Source of the DNA: Ensifer sp. Root278
GTDB lineage: Bacteria; Pseudomonadota; Alphaproteobacteria; Rhizobiales; Rhizobiaceae
Direction of reading: 5' to 3'
NCBI RefSeq assembly: GCF_001429285.1
Contig: NZ_LMJJ01000003.1
Location: forward strand, 1 to 64,000
Length of the DNA: 64,000 bases
Positions 8,127 through 16,562 of this stretch are shown in pieces. How positions within the stretch are numbered: position 1 is the stretch's first letter; every line of letters starts with the position of its first letter. Under the pieces are notes generated by a model. That model had not been told where the DNA came from. It made no database searches and worked only from the letters and a program-made list of their open reading frames with translations. A program made the position numbers and the translations under genes.

Positions 8127-8203
8127 TTGTGTCGAAATGTATCCGGAAGTGCTTGCATTACTTTCGCATGCAAGTCTGGATATCGCGAACACACCGAGGA
8201 CAT
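8127..8203 (+). promoter_or_regulatory. Weak copy of the composite motif upstream of the two-component operon
   Basis: At 8127-8145 there is TTGTGTC, five bases, then TATCCG, giving a GTGTC/GTATC direct repeat 10 bases apart. It resembles the upstream elements at the Ohr and Tat-hydrolase promoters. A degenerate element B ends near 8174, and GAACACACCGAGGACAT at 8187-8203 resembles element A at the expected roughly 30-base offset. It is weaker than the other copies and would imply autoregulation. Confidence 0.35.
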
Positions 8204-8301
8204 ATCCTGGGCGCCAATGAAACTGAGCGGATGTTCCCCGGCCCTGGCCGGGTGATGCCGCAAGGATGCGAAGACCAAACCGGATTTGAGGAGTTTGCTC
8301 G

Positions 8302-9042
8302 ATGGAGCATATCGACCATGTACTGATTGTCGATGACGACCGTGAGATCCGGGAACTCGTGTCTGGTTACCTCAAGAAGAACGGGCTGCGCGCAACGGCA
8401 GTCGCCGATGGGCGACAGATGCGCAGCTTCCTCGAGGGAGATACCGTCGATCTCATCGTACTCGATGTGATGATACCGGGCGACGACGGGCTCGTGCTCA
8501 GCCGCGAACTGCGCGCCGGCAAACACAAGGCGATCCCGATCATCATGCTGACGGCCCGCAGCGACGAGATGGACCGGATCCTCGGCCTCGAGATGGGTGC
8601 CGACGACTATCTCTCCAAGCCGTTCTCCGCGCGCGAACTGCTCGCCCGTATCAAGGCGGTGCTCAGGCGCGCACGCATGCTGCCGCCGAACCTGCAGATC
8701 TCGGAGGCTGGACAGCTGCTGCGCTTCGGCCAGTGGAAACTCGACACGACCGCCCGGCACCTGATCGATGCTGACGGCACGGTGATTGCACTCAGCGGCG
8801 CCGAGTATCGGCTGCTGAAGGTGTTCATCGACCACCCTCAGCGGGTGCTCAATCGCGACCAGTTGCTCAATCTCACCCAGGGTCGTGAGGCCGAGCTCTT
8901 CGACCGATCGATCGATCTGCTCGTCAGCCGGGTTCGCCAGCGGCTCGGCGATGATGCCCGTGAACCGACCTACATCAAGACGGTGCGCAGCGAAGGCTAT
9001 GTCTTCTCGGTCCCGATTGAGATCGTGGAGGCGCGCGAATGA
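8302..9042 (+). CDS. OmpR-family response regulator
   Basis: The product has 246 residues. The receiver domain (5-120) carries the acidic pocket DDD at 11-13, the phosphoacceptor Asp at about 55 (LIVLDVMIPG), Thr in MLTAR and Lys in LSKPF. The C-terminal winged helix (about 145-235) contains LSGAEYRLLKVF and the wing ending IKTVRSEGYVF, typical of OmpR/PhoB DNA binding. The gene overlaps the histidine kinase start by 4 bp (ATGA), so they are co-translated. OmpR-type proteins bind direct repeats with 10-11 bp periodicity, matching the composite motif found around this locus. I propose it as the regulator of that motif; this is an inference. Confidence 0.93.
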   Translation: MEHIDHVLIVDDDREIRELVSGYLKKNGLRATAVADGRQMRSFLEGDTVDLIVLDVMIPGDDGLVLSRELRAGKHKAIPIIMLTARSDEMDRILGLEMGADDYLSKPFSARELLARIKAVLRRARMLPPNLQISEAGQLLRFGQWKLDTTARHLIDADGTVIALSGAEYRLLKVFIDHPQRVLNRDQLLNLTQGREAELFDRSIDLLVSRVRQRLGDDAREPTYIKTVRSEGYVFSVPIEIVEARE

Positions 9043-10373
9043 CGGCGAGCGCAGACCCAAAAGGATTTCGACTATGGCCGCGCACGCTCAGGGCGCGGCT
9101 CTTCGTTATCCTGCTGGCCGGTCTCACCATCGCGCATGTCATGTCGTTCACCGTTCTGTTCCTCGAGCGCTACATGGCCGCCAGATCGGTCATGTTCGAT
9201 ACGCTCGAAAACGAAATCGCAACGTCGATCGCCATACTCGATCGCCTGCCCGCGCCCGAGCGTGCCTCGTGGCTCGCTCGCCTCGACCGCGACAATTATG
9301 GCTTCCTTCTCGGCCCCGGCATTGCGGGCAATCCGTCGCTCGACCCGGCCGCCAGCGAGATCGCGACCAAGATCGAGCGGGCGACTGGCCTTCAATTTCC
9401 GGTCAAGGTCGAAACGATCCCGGGCGACCGCCGCCACCTTCAGGCGCATCTGACGCTGAGCGACGGCTCACCGCTGACGATCGACGTCTTTCCCAAGGGT
9501 GTCATGCCCCTGGCCGACTGGCTGCCCTTCGTGCTCGTAGCCCAGCTCGCGCTGCTGCTCCTGTGCAGTTGGTTCGCCATGCGTCAGGCGGTGCGCCCGC
9601 TCGTCAATCTTGCCGCGGCTGCCGATACGCTCGACCCGAACCGGAACACACCGCGTCTCAGCGAAACCGGGCCCACCGAGGTTGCCTATGCGGCGACCGC
9701 GTTCAATGCCATGCGTGACCGTATCGCCCAGTATCTCGAAGAGCGGGTCCAGATTCTCGCCGCCATTTCCCACGATCTGCAGACGCCGATCACACGCATG
9801 AAGCTGCGCGCCGAAATGGCGGATGATTTCGCCGACCGGGAGAAGCTGATCCAGGATCTCGGGCAGATCGAAAGCCTGGTCAAGGAAGGCGTCGCCTATG
9901 CACGCAGCGCCCATGGCAATGTCGAAAAAGCGACACGCATCGATCTTGCGTCCTTCGTCGAAAGCCTCGTTTATGACTATCAGGACACCGGCAGGGCGGT
10001 TACCGCCAGCGATGTCGATAGCGGCGCGATCGTCACCCGGCCCCAGGCGCTCAGACGCATCCTTACCAACCTGGTCGACAACGCACTCAAGTTTGGTGAC
10101 AGCGCCGAGATCGAGGTCAGGCGGCTGGCGGACGACACGGTGACAATCAAGGTCCTCGACCGCGGGCCTGGCATTCCCGATGATCAGCTGGATGCCGTGC
10201 TCAAACCCTTCGTCCGGCTGGAGGACTCCCGCAACCGCGATACCGGCGGAACCGGCCTCGGCCTTGCCATCGCCCAACAGCTCGCGGCCTCCATCAATGC
10301 CTCACTGACGCTGACGAACCGCGACGGCGGTGGCTTGGTTGCAGAGCTTGCCATTCGTCATCATCGGGCATGA
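9039..10373 (+). CDS. Membrane sensor histidine kinase
   Basis: The product has 444 residues. It has a transmembrane segment at about 19-40 (LFVILLAGLTIAHVMSF), a periplasmic loop of about 110 residues, a second span at about 157-178, and HAMP to about 232. The HisKA domain has the phosphoacceptor motif ISHDLQTPITR. The catalytic domain has the N box LTNLVDNALKFG, then DRGPGIP and GGTGLGLAI. Its partner is the overlapping OmpR-type regulator. The sensed signal cannot be read from the sequence. Neighbouring exported repair and detoxification genes with a common motif suggest an envelope oxidant or electrophile cue (inference). Confidence 0.92.
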   Translation: MTASADPKGFRLWPRTLRARLFVILLAGLTIAHVMSFTVLFLERYMAARSVMFDTLENEIATSIAILDRLPAPERASWLARLDRDNYGFLLGPGIAGNPSLDPAASEIATKIERATGLQFPVKVETIPGDRRHLQAHLTLSDGSPLTIDVFPKGVMPLADWLPFVLVAQLALLLLCSWFAMRQAVRPLVNLAAAADTLDPNRNTPRLSETGPTEVAYAATAFNAMRDRIAQYLEERVQILAAISHDLQTPITRMKLRAEMADDFADREKLIQDLGQIESLVKEGVAYARSAHGNVEKATRIDLASFVESLVYDYQDTGRAVTASDVDSGAIVTRPQALRRILTNLVDNALKFGDSAEIEVRRLADDTVTIKVLDRGPGIPDDQLDAVLKPFVRLEDSRNRDTGGTGLGLAIAQQLAASINASLTLTNRDGGGLVAELAIRHHRA

Positions 10374-10444
10374 GGCATAGCAAAGCGCGGCACTTCACAC
10401 GCCTCCAACTTTTCCACTTCGAAATAGCCAACCCTCCAATCAAA

Positions 10445-10471
10445 AAGCGGCGGCCTCATCGGCCGCCGCTT
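10445..10471. terminator. Hairpin terminator between the histidine kinase and ohr (convergent)
   Basis: A perfect 11-bp stem, AAGCGGCGGCC with GGCCGCCGCTT, encloses a 5-base loop. It has A-rich sequence on its left side (CAAAAAG), giving T-rich RNA for leftward transcripts, and lies between two convergent genes. It probably serves both, chiefly the leftward ohr transcript. Confidence 0.75.
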
Positions 10472-10514
10472 CCGTTGGGTCATGTTGCAGGATGCTCCGG
10501 CAATCGGAGCTCCG

Positions 10515-10934
10515 TCAGACGAGGTTGATCGTCACATCGATGTTGCCACGCGTCGCCTTGGAATAGGGGCAGGTCTGGTGCGCAGTATCCACCAATTGAC
10601 GCGCCACATCCGCGTCGACCCCAGGCAGGCTGACATTGAGCCGAGCCTGCAGGAAGTAACCGCCGTCCCGGTTGCGCAGATCCACCTCGGTATCGACGGC
10701 GAGGTCTGCAGGGAGTGCAACCGTCATCTGGCCAGCCGCCAGTCCGATTGCGCCGATGAAGCAGGCCGACCAGCCGGCGGCGAAGAGCTGCTCCGGGTTC
10801 GTGCCCGGCCGCAAACTGCCGGGTGAAGAGAGCTTGACGTCCAGACGCCCGTCGTCGCTTCGGGAGGCGCCGTCGCGGCCGCCGGTCGTGTGGGTCTTGC
10901 CGGTGTAGAGTACCTTTTCAGCTTCGCTCATCAT
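10515..10934 (-). CDS. ohr: Organic hydroperoxide resistance protein (Ohr/OsmC family)
   Basis: The product has 139 residues and the Ohr layout: VLYTGKTHTTGGRDG at the start, PEQLFAAGWSACF with the peroxidatic Cys, and a late TCPYSKATRGN with the resolving Cys. Ohr reduces organic and lipid hydroperoxides in the cytosol using lipoylated proteins. The ATG at 10934 has AAGGAAG upstream; a second ATG at 10931 is possible. No MarR-type ohrR is adjacent, as is usual for ohr. Instead the composite motif lies 78-153 bp upstream, suggesting control by a different regulator. Confidence 0.9.
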   Translation of the reverse strand: MMSEAEKVLYTGKTHTTGGRDGASRSDDGRLDVKLSSPGSLRPGTNPEQLFAAGWSACFIGAIGLAAGQMTVALPADLAVDTEVDLRNRDGGYFLQARLNVSLPGVDADVARQLVDTAHQTCPYSKATRGNIDVTINLV

Positions 10935-11011
10935 GTTCTTCCTTTCGACAGGTGTTCTTTTCGGGCCCGATTGCCCTGTGCGACCGTCGAGACACAGATG
11001 GCGCTTCGCAG

Positions 11012-11087
11012 GTGTATGGGATGTTTCACCGAGAAGCGGAAATGTGTGCAAGTCTGCCAAGTACGGGAACGGATACACGCTGATACG
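11012..11087 (-). promoter_or_regulatory. Composite regulatory motif, site 2 (ohr)
   Basis: Element A is at 11012-11029 (plus-strand GTGTATGGGATGTTTCAC, one to two bases shorter than other copies). Element B is weak at 11043-11052. A strong upstream element lies at 11070-11087: read toward ohr it is GTATC, five bases, GTATCCG, a direct repeat with exactly 10-base period. The region 10935-11246 otherwise holds only the terminator of the next gene. Confidence 0.5.
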
Positions 11088-11186
11088 AAGGCGGCCATTT
11101 CGGTGCGCGGACCTACGCTCTTCGTGAGGACCTCCCCGCGCGGCGCCATAGTGCGCCAGGCACGGTTCCAAAGCACGTCGGCACAC

Positions 11187-11221
11187 AAAAAAGCGCGGGA
11201 CCAGCGAACCGGACCCCGCGC
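11187..11221 (-). terminator. Rho-independent terminator of the Tat-exported hydrolase
   Basis: On the minus strand, GCGCGGG pairs with CCCGCGC around a 15-base loop and is followed by a run of T residues (AAAAAA on the plus strand). It lies directly downstream of the hydrolase stop. Confidence 0.8.
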
Positions 11222-11246
11222 CTCCACGCAATCTGCGTGAGAAAAA

Positions 11247-12299
11247 CTAGAAACGGTCGACGTCGACGATCGCCTTGGCAAAGGCGGACGGCGCCTCCTG
11301 CGGCAGGTTGTGGCCGACGCCGCCGGTAATCAGCCGATGCTCATACTTGCCGGAGAAGCGCTTGACATAGGCCGATGGATCCGGATGCGGAGCACCGTTG
11401 GCGTCGCCCTCTAGCGTGATGGTCGGGACGGTAATGGTCGGGAACGCAGCGAGTTGCTTTTCGAGGCCGTCATACTTCGCTTCGCCCTCGGCGAGGCTGA
11501 GACGCCAGCGGTAATTGTGGATCGAGATGTCGACATGGTCCGGGTTTTCGAGTGCCTCGGCACTCTTATCGAAGGTGGCATCGTCGAAATCCCACTTGGG
11601 CGAGGCAAGCTTCCAGATCAACCGGGCAAACTCCTTGTGGTTCTGCTTGTAGCCGGCATACCCACGCTCGGTGGCGAAGTAGAACTGGTACCACCAGGCA
11701 AGCTCGGCCTGCGGTGACAGCGGCTTTCTGTTCACCTCCTGGCTGCCGATGAGGTAGCCGCTGACCGAGACCATCGCCTTGCAGCGCTCGGGCCAGAGTG
11801 CGGCGATGATGTTGGCGGTTCGCGCACCCCAGTCGCAGCCGCCGATGACCGCCTTTTCGATCTTGAGCGCGTCCATCAGGGCAATGATGTCCGCGGCGAT
11901 CACCGCCTGTTGGCCGTTCCGAGGTGTGTCAGCGGAGAGAAACCGGGTCGTGCCGTAGCCGCGCAGATAGGGAACGATGACACGGTAGCCGGCATCTGCC
12001 AGCAGCGGCGCCACATCCACATAGGTGTGGATGTCATAGGGCCAGCCGTGCAGGAGGATCACGACCGGCGCGTCGCGCGCGCCAAGTTCGGCGTAGCCGA
12101 CGTTCAGGACGCCGGCATCGATCTGCTTGAGGGTTGCGAAGGATTTGTTCGTCCCGGGGGTGACTGCCGGCAGGCGCGGCGCCTCATTGTTTCCCGCTTG
12201 CGCTCTGGCGGCTCCCGCTGAAGCGAATTGCGTCGCGGCCAGCGAGAGCGCGATTGCGCCGATGAAACGACGGCGTGGGTGGTTGATTTCGTCCGACAT
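11247..12299 (-). CDS. Tat-exported alpha/beta hydrolase, epoxide hydrolase/dehalogenase-like
   Basis: The product has 350 residues. The N-terminus HPRRRFIGAIALSLAAT is a twin-arginine signal, so the folded protein is exported. The hydrolase core follows: oxyanion segment LHGWPYDI (about 84), nucleophile elbow GGCDWGA with a catalytic Asp (epoxide hydrolase/haloalkane dehalogenase pattern, not Ser), a cap domain rich in Trp/Tyr, and a late GVGHNLPQE with the catalytic His. It hydrolyses an unknown epoxide, halide or ester. It lies 162 bp downstream of a GlxA-type regulator on the same strand, with the composite motif in that gap, so it has its own promoter. Confidence 0.87.
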   Translation of the reverse strand: MSDEINHPRRRFIGAIALSLAATQFASAGAARAQAGNNEAPRLPAVTPGTNKSFATLKQIDAGVLNVGYAELGARDAPVVILLHGWPYDIHTYVDVAPLLADAGYRVIVPYLRGYGTTRFLSADTPRNGQQAVIAADIIALMDALKIEKAVIGGCDWGARTANIIAALWPERCKAMVSVSGYLIGSQEVNRKPLSPQAELAWWYQFYFATERGYAGYKQNHKEFARLIWKLASPKWDFDDATFDKSAEALENPDHVDISIHNYRWRLSLAEGEAKYDGLEKQLAAFPTITVPTITLEGDANGAPHPDPSAYVKRFSGKYEHRLITGGVGHNLPQEAPSAFAKAIVDVDRF

Positions 12300-12344
12300 T
12301 GATTGCCTCCGGTGAACTGAACTGACATCAGAAATGGAGTGCCG

Positions 12345-12424
12345 GTGTATCCGGGCCGTGTGCTCTGCGGCTCCTATTGAAAGCGCATGTAGAAACGGCA
12401 GGCGGCGGATACACAGCGATACAA
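12345..12424 (-). promoter_or_regulatory. Composite regulatory motif, site 3 (Tat-exported hydrolase)
   Basis: Element A is at 12345-12364 (plus strand GTGTATCC, then CGTGTGC) and element B at 12377-12392, giving the 30-base offset. The extra upstream element at 12406-12424 reads toward the gene as TTGTATC, then GTATCCG, a perfect 10-base-period direct repeat almost identical to that at ohr. It ends 37 bp before the regulator stop at 12462. Confidence 0.55.
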
Positions 12425-12461
12425 TTCTCCTGAGGTGCGCCCCATCGCAGTGCCGTCAGGT

Positions 12462-13403
12462 TCAGACAATGCCTTCGCGCGCATTGCGCCTGACCGTCTG
12501 TGGCGGTTGACCGAGCGTGCGCAGGAACGCGCGGCGCATGCGATCGCTATCGGCAAAGCCGGTTTCCTCCGCGATCACATCCATGGAGTGTCGCCCCTGC
12601 TCCATCAACAGGCGCGCCGCTTCCACGCGGAGATGCTCGACGGCCTTGGCCGGCGATTGGCCGGTCTCGGAGCGGAAGGCGCGGCTGAATTGCCGCGCAC
12701 TCAGGCCTGCGGCGTCCGCCAGTTCCTCGACCGACAACACGTTGCGCAGGTTCGCCTTGGCATAGTTGACCGATTTCTGGATGCGGTCCGACTTCGGATC
12801 GAGCTCGAGCAAGGCTGAAAACTGCGACTGGCCGCCGGCGCGCCGGTGATAGACGACAAGCTTGCGGGCGACCTGGCGGGTAACTTCCTCGCCATGGTCC
12901 TTCTCGATCATCGCCAGGGCCAGATCGATGCTGGCCGTCATGCCCGCAGAGGTCCACACGCTGCCGTCGACGATGAAGATGCGATCCTCCTCCACCCGCA
13001 CCTCAGGGAAACCCTCCCGCAACTGACGCGCGAACACCCAATGGGTCGTGGCGCGACGCCCGTCGAGCAGCCCGGACTCCGCCAGGATAAAGGCACCGGT
13101 GCAAGGGGCGGCCACTCGCCGCGAGGCCTTGAGCGCGTGGCGCGCGAAGGCGACCAGCCCGGGTGTTACCGGTTCGATCTCGGTGCCCGCTCCGAACATG
13201 ACGGTATCAAAGGCGGTGTTGTCGAAGGCCTTCGTCAGCACGCCGAAGCCAGCGGACGACTTGATCTCGCCGCCGGCCTCGGAAAGCAGTTCGATCTCGT
13301 AGGCCTGTTCCCCGAGCGTCAGATTGGCGACCTCGAAGGCAGTGACCGCCGCGAACCCCATGAGCTGAAACCTCGGAAAGACAACGTAGCCGATCCTGTG
13401 CAT
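12462..13403 (-). CDS. GlxA-family transcriptional regulator (DJ-1/PfpI-like + AraC HTH)
   Basis: The product has 313 residues. The N-terminal DJ-1/PfpI-like amidotransferase fold (5-190) contains the Cys elbow AAPCTGAFILAESGLL. The C-terminal AraC/XylS double helix-turn-helix (about 210-305) includes LSVEELADAAGLSARQFSRAF and the second HTH VIAEETGFADSDRMRRAFLR. Family members respond to small metabolites and often regulate a neighbouring enzyme. The composite-motif promoter lies between it and the exported hydrolase. It is an alternative candidate for binding that motif, though AraC sites are not usually short 10-bp direct repeats. Confidence 0.9.
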   Translation of the reverse strand: MHRIGYVVFPRFQLMGFAAVTAFEVANLTLGEQAYEIELLSEAGGEIKSSAGFGVLTKAFDNTAFDTVMFGAGTEIEPVTPGLVAFARHALKASRRVAAPCTGAFILAESGLLDGRRATTHWVFARQLREGFPEVRVEEDRIFIVDGSVWTSAGMTASIDLALAMIEKDHGEEVTRQVARKLVVYHRRAGGQSQFSALLELDPKSDRIQKSVNYAKANLRNVLSVEELADAAGLSARQFSRAFRSETGQSPAKAVEHLRVEAARLLMEQGRHSMDVIAEETGFADSDRMRRAFLRTLGQPPQTVRRNAREGIV

Positions 13404-13481
13404 GTCATATCACTCCGTCCGGAATGATCGCTTATAGCAAATTTACGCCATGAAGGGAACGCGGCGGTCATGGGTTCTATT

Positions 13482-14120
13482 TCATTCGGGCAACGGTTTT
13501 CCGGCATGCTCCGCGACCATGTGCGCGGCATACCAATCCGGCCAGTTGTGGTCGTGTTGACCGCCGTTGCGCTTCTCGTGCTCGCCGTGCGCGGCTGCCG
13601 CACGACGCAGTGCCGCCGCAAGATCGGCGACCGAAGCGAAGTCCGTACCATCCGCGTCCACGCGGCCGGGCAGACGTTCGGTCACCTCCTGGAGCAGCCA
13701 GCCGTTACCATCGGGGTCGCTAAAGGTTGCGTAGGAACGGTAGCTGCGTCCTGCGGGGTCACGTCCGCTGATCGCCGGCTTCCCAGGGCCTTCGCGATGG
13801 AAGATCTCGCTGACCTCCGCACCGCCCTTGATGAGCTGGGCACGTGCCGCCTCGATGTCTGAGACGACCAGATAGAGCCCGCTCGCCGAACCTGGCGCCG
13901 CAGACGTCAGCCCGGTACCAAAGTGGATCGAAGCCGGCGAACCCGGCGGCGTGAACTGGACAACCCGAAACGTATCTCCGACCGGGAAATCAGCATCGAG
14001 CCGCCAGCCAAGATTGGCGTAAAACGCCTTGGCGCGGTCGACATTCGAAACGGGTATGAGCGCGACTTCGAACTTTAAGTCGACGGTTTGCGCTCTCTTT
14101 TCGCTACCAGCACTTGTCAT
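13482..14120 (-). CDS. VOC-superfamily (glyoxalase-like) protein
   Basis: The product has 212 residues. The first 150 form a VOC fold (KFEVALIPVSNVDRAKAFYANLGW, then FSDPDGNGWLLQEV with the metal-ligand Glu). A 60-residue Ala/His-rich tail follows, ending WPDWYAAHMVAEHAGKPLPE. Proteins of this form are common in soil bacteria; substrates are unknown, with glyoxalase or dioxygenase-type metal chemistry expected. The ATG at 14120 follows AAAGGAG. It is the last gene of the leftward SDR - epoxide hydrolase - VOC set. Confidence 0.85.
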   Translation of the reverse strand: MTSAGSEKRAQTVDLKFEVALIPVSNVDRAKAFYANLGWRLDADFPVGDTFRVVQFTPPGSPASIHFGTGLTSAAPGSASGLYLVVSDIEAARAQLIKGGAEVSEIFHREGPGKPAISGRDPAGRSYRSYATFSDPDGNGWLLQEVTERLPGRVDADGTDFASVADLAAALRRAAAAHGEHEKRNGGQHDHNWPDWYAAHMVAEHAGKPLPE

Positions 14121-14172
14121 GACACTTCTCCTTTGTGCAACGGCGGGGCGCGCTTTCGCGCGCCCCTTTCTG

Positions 14173-15516
14173 TCAGCTCGGTTGACGCAGTGACTTGAAG
14201 GAAGCTCTCAATTCATCGACCAGGGCCGCCGGCTGCTCCCAGGCCGCAAAGTGTCCGCCCTTGGCGAGGCGATTATAATGGATAAGCTTGGGAAACGCCT
14301 TCTCTGCCCACGACTTCGGCGCCTGATAAAGTTCGTCCGGGAAGGCACTGACGGCCACCGGAATCTGAATGCCCTTCGGCTGGAAGAAGGCGAGCTTGTT
14401 CTCCCAGTAGAGACGCGCCGACGACACGGCGGTATTGGTCAGCCAGTAGAGCGTGATGTTGTCGAGCACGTCATCACGGCTCAGGCCCTCCGACTGGCCA
14501 TCGAAGACGCGGGCGATCAGTTCGTAGCTGCGGGCGTCATGGTCCAGCATCCAGCTGGCAAGCCCGATCGGCGAATCCTCGATGCCATAGAGCGTCTGCG
14601 GACGCTTGCTCATCTCCTGCGCATAGGACAAACCGTTCTTGTAGAAGAAATCGAGCTGGTCATAGGCACGGCGCTCGTCGGCGGAGAGGTTCGACGCCGC
14701 TGGGCCACCCGCGTCGAGGCTCTTCTGGATCTCGGCGGGAACGGTCGCCGGCATATTCGTGTGGATGCCCAGCAACCCGGCCGGCCGCTGCAGCGCCATC
14801 TGCTCCGTGACCGCATCCCCCCAGTCGCCGCCCTGTGCGACGTAGTGGGTATAACCAAGCCTCTGCATCAGCACCGCCCAGGCCCGCGCAATCCGCACCG
14901 GATCCCAGCCGCGCTCGGTGGGCTTGCCGGAGAAGCCGTAGCCGGGCAGCGAGGGAATGACGATGTCGAAGGCATCGGCTTCGCTGCCGCCATGCGCCGT
15001 CGGGTTCGTCAGAGGATCGATGATCTTCAGCTGCTCGATGATCGAGCCCGGCCAGCCGTGGGTGACGATGAGAGGCATCGCGTTCTTGTGCTTCGACCGC
15101 ACGTGAATGAAATGGACGTCGACGCCGTCGATATTGGTCACGAACTGCGGCAGGTCGTTGAGCTTCTTCTCCACCTTCCGCCAATCGTACTTGGTCGCCC
15201 AATAGTCGGCGAGCTTCTGCATGGTGGCGAGCTGCACGCCCTGGGTGCCGTCGTTCACCAGTTCCCGGTCCGGCCACTTGGTGGCCGCGATGCGCTGCTT
15301 GAGGTCGGCAAGCGCCGCATCGCTGGCATGGAACTGGAATGGCCGAATGGATTCGTCGGCCGCGGGCTTTGCGGCGGCAACGACCTGAGCACCGCCCGCC
15401 GAGGAGGCACCTGCGGCGTGGGCGGCGAGCGGAGGAAGCAGGATCGCGATCGCTCCGGACAGCGCGAAGGCGGCCAAGCGACTGCTCTTGGCAGTTGGCA
15501 AATAGCGTCTGGACAT
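14173..15516 (-). CDS. Exported epoxide hydrolase (EHN-domain family)
   Basis: The product has about 447 residues. A signal peptide is visible (MSRRYLPTAKSSRLAAF, then a hydrophobic core and AAHAAG). The epoxide-hydrolase N-terminal domain starts IRPFQFHASDAALADLKQRI. The core has oxyanion THGWPGS, nucleophile QGGDWGDAV (Asp), cap Tyr residues, and the late KGGHFAAWEQP with the catalytic His. It resembles microsomal-type epoxide hydrolases that open epoxides to diols. Three ATG codons occur in tandem; the third (15516) sits best after AGGAG. It follows the SDR gene by 86 bp and precedes the VOC gene by 52 bp. Confidence 0.87.
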   Translation of the reverse strand: MSRRYLPTAKSSRLAAFALSGAIAILLPPLAAHAAGASSAGGAQVVAAAKPAADESIRPFQFHASDAALADLKQRIAATKWPDRELVNDGTQGVQLATMQKLADYWATKYDWRKVEKKLNDLPQFVTNIDGVDVHFIHVRSKHKNAMPLIVTHGWPGSIIEQLKIIDPLTNPTAHGGSEADAFDIVIPSLPGYGFSGKPTERGWDPVRIARAWAVLMQRLGYTHYVAQGGDWGDAVTEQMALQRPAGLLGIHTNMPATVPAEIQKSLDAGGPAASNLSADERRAYDQLDFFYKNGLSYAQEMSKRPQTLYGIEDSPIGLASWMLDHDARSYELIARVFDGQSEGLSRDDVLDNITLYWLTNTAVSSARLYWENKLAFFQPKGIQIPVAVSAFPDELYQAPKSWAEKAFPKLIHYNRLAKGGHFAAWEQPAALVDELRASFKSLRQPS

Positions 15517-15602
15517 CATCATTCTCCTGGTTCGAGTTGGGGCGATGCCAGAGGCATCGCCGAGCAATTCCGGGATGGGAGGAGCCCGGAGGCAGATCGG
15601 GG

Positions 15603-16403
15603 CTATCCCCCGATGTTGTAGCGAGCTGCGGGTGCGCTCCTTGAAAGGTTCGGCATGAGTTTTTGCCGAGCCGCCTCATAGGCCGCCCAATCAGCGGCCT
15701 CCGGCAGCGCCGGGATGGTGATCACTTCGCCCTGATCGAGACCGGCAAGCGCGGCATCAACCATGTCTTCGGCCCGCATGACGATCTCGCTTGGAACATG
15801 TTCGAGCGGCGTGCCGGCAATGCCCCAGAAGTCGGTCGCAGTCGCACCCGGCAGCACGGCCTGGATGCGGATGTTCTTGTCGGCAAGTTCCTTCTGCAGC
15901 GACAGGGTGAACGCCAAAACGAAGGCCTTCGTGCCACCGTAGACGCCGTTCAGGAGTTCGGGCGCAACGCCGACGATCGAAGCGATGTTGATGATCGTGC
16001 CGGCGCCGCGCGCGGCAAATCCGGGCGCGGCCGCATAGGTCAGCCGCGTCAGCGCGCTGACGTTGAGCGTGATCATCTCCTCCATCTTGTCGACATCGGA
16101 TGAGAGCAGCGGTGCGGTGGCACCAACACCCGCATTGTTGATCAGCACCGTGATGCTCGCGTCGTCCCGGAGGATCTTCTCGACCCGCCTGACATCGTCC
16201 TTGTTCCCGAGGTCCGCAGCGACGACCTCGATGGCGCGCCCGGTCTCGTCCGCCAGCCGGCTGGCGAGCCCATTCAAGCGCTCACGGTTGCGGGCAACGA
16301 GGATCAGGTCGAAGCCGCGGCGCGCCAGACGATCGGCATAGATCGCGCCGATACCGGAGGACGCGCCGGTGATAAGTGCCGTACCTTTGGAATTCCTGCT
16401 CAT
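15603..16403 (-). CDS. Short-chain dehydrogenase/reductase
   Basis: The product has 266 residues: TGASSGIGAIYADRLARRG near residue 12, NNAG near 90, the catalytic Ser in INIASIVG, and intact Tyr/Lys in YGGTK. It is an NAD(P)-dependent oxidoreductase of the DltE-like/short-chain type with unknown substrate. The ATG at 16403 has AAAGGAG. It is the first gene of a leftward operon with an epoxide hydrolase and a VOC protein, so the set may process an epoxide or aldehyde electrophile stepwise (inference). The composite motif lies upstream. Confidence 0.88.
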   Translation of the reverse strand: MSRNSKGTALITGASSGIGAIYADRLARRGFDLILVARNRERLNGLASRLADETGRAIEVVAADLGNKDDVRRVEKILRDDASITVLINNAGVGATAPLLSSDVDKMEEMITLNVSALTRLTYAAAPGFAARGAGTIINIASIVGVAPELLNGVYGGTKAFVLAFTLSLQKELADKNIRIQAVLPGATATDFWGIAGTPLEHVPSEIVMRAEDMVDAALAGLDQGEVITIPALPEAADWAAYEAARQKLMPNLSRSAPAARYNIGG

Positions 16404-16562
16404 TTCAAGCTCCTTTGCCTTGGTTGGAGCCTCGATGGTAAGACGAAACGCCAATGGCTCAAATGTCGTAATTCCGACGTTTTAGGCCACGCCCACCTTC
16501 ACCGACTGCAACGCCGTGTCGGAGGGATGCGAACCAACCTTCGCCGTGACCATGCGTGGGCG

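Noticed and set aside
14251-15621. Plus-strand open frame of 456 codons opposite the epoxide hydrolase
   Set aside because: The opposite strand has a complete EHN epoxide hydrolase with signal peptide. This frame has no recognisable domain.
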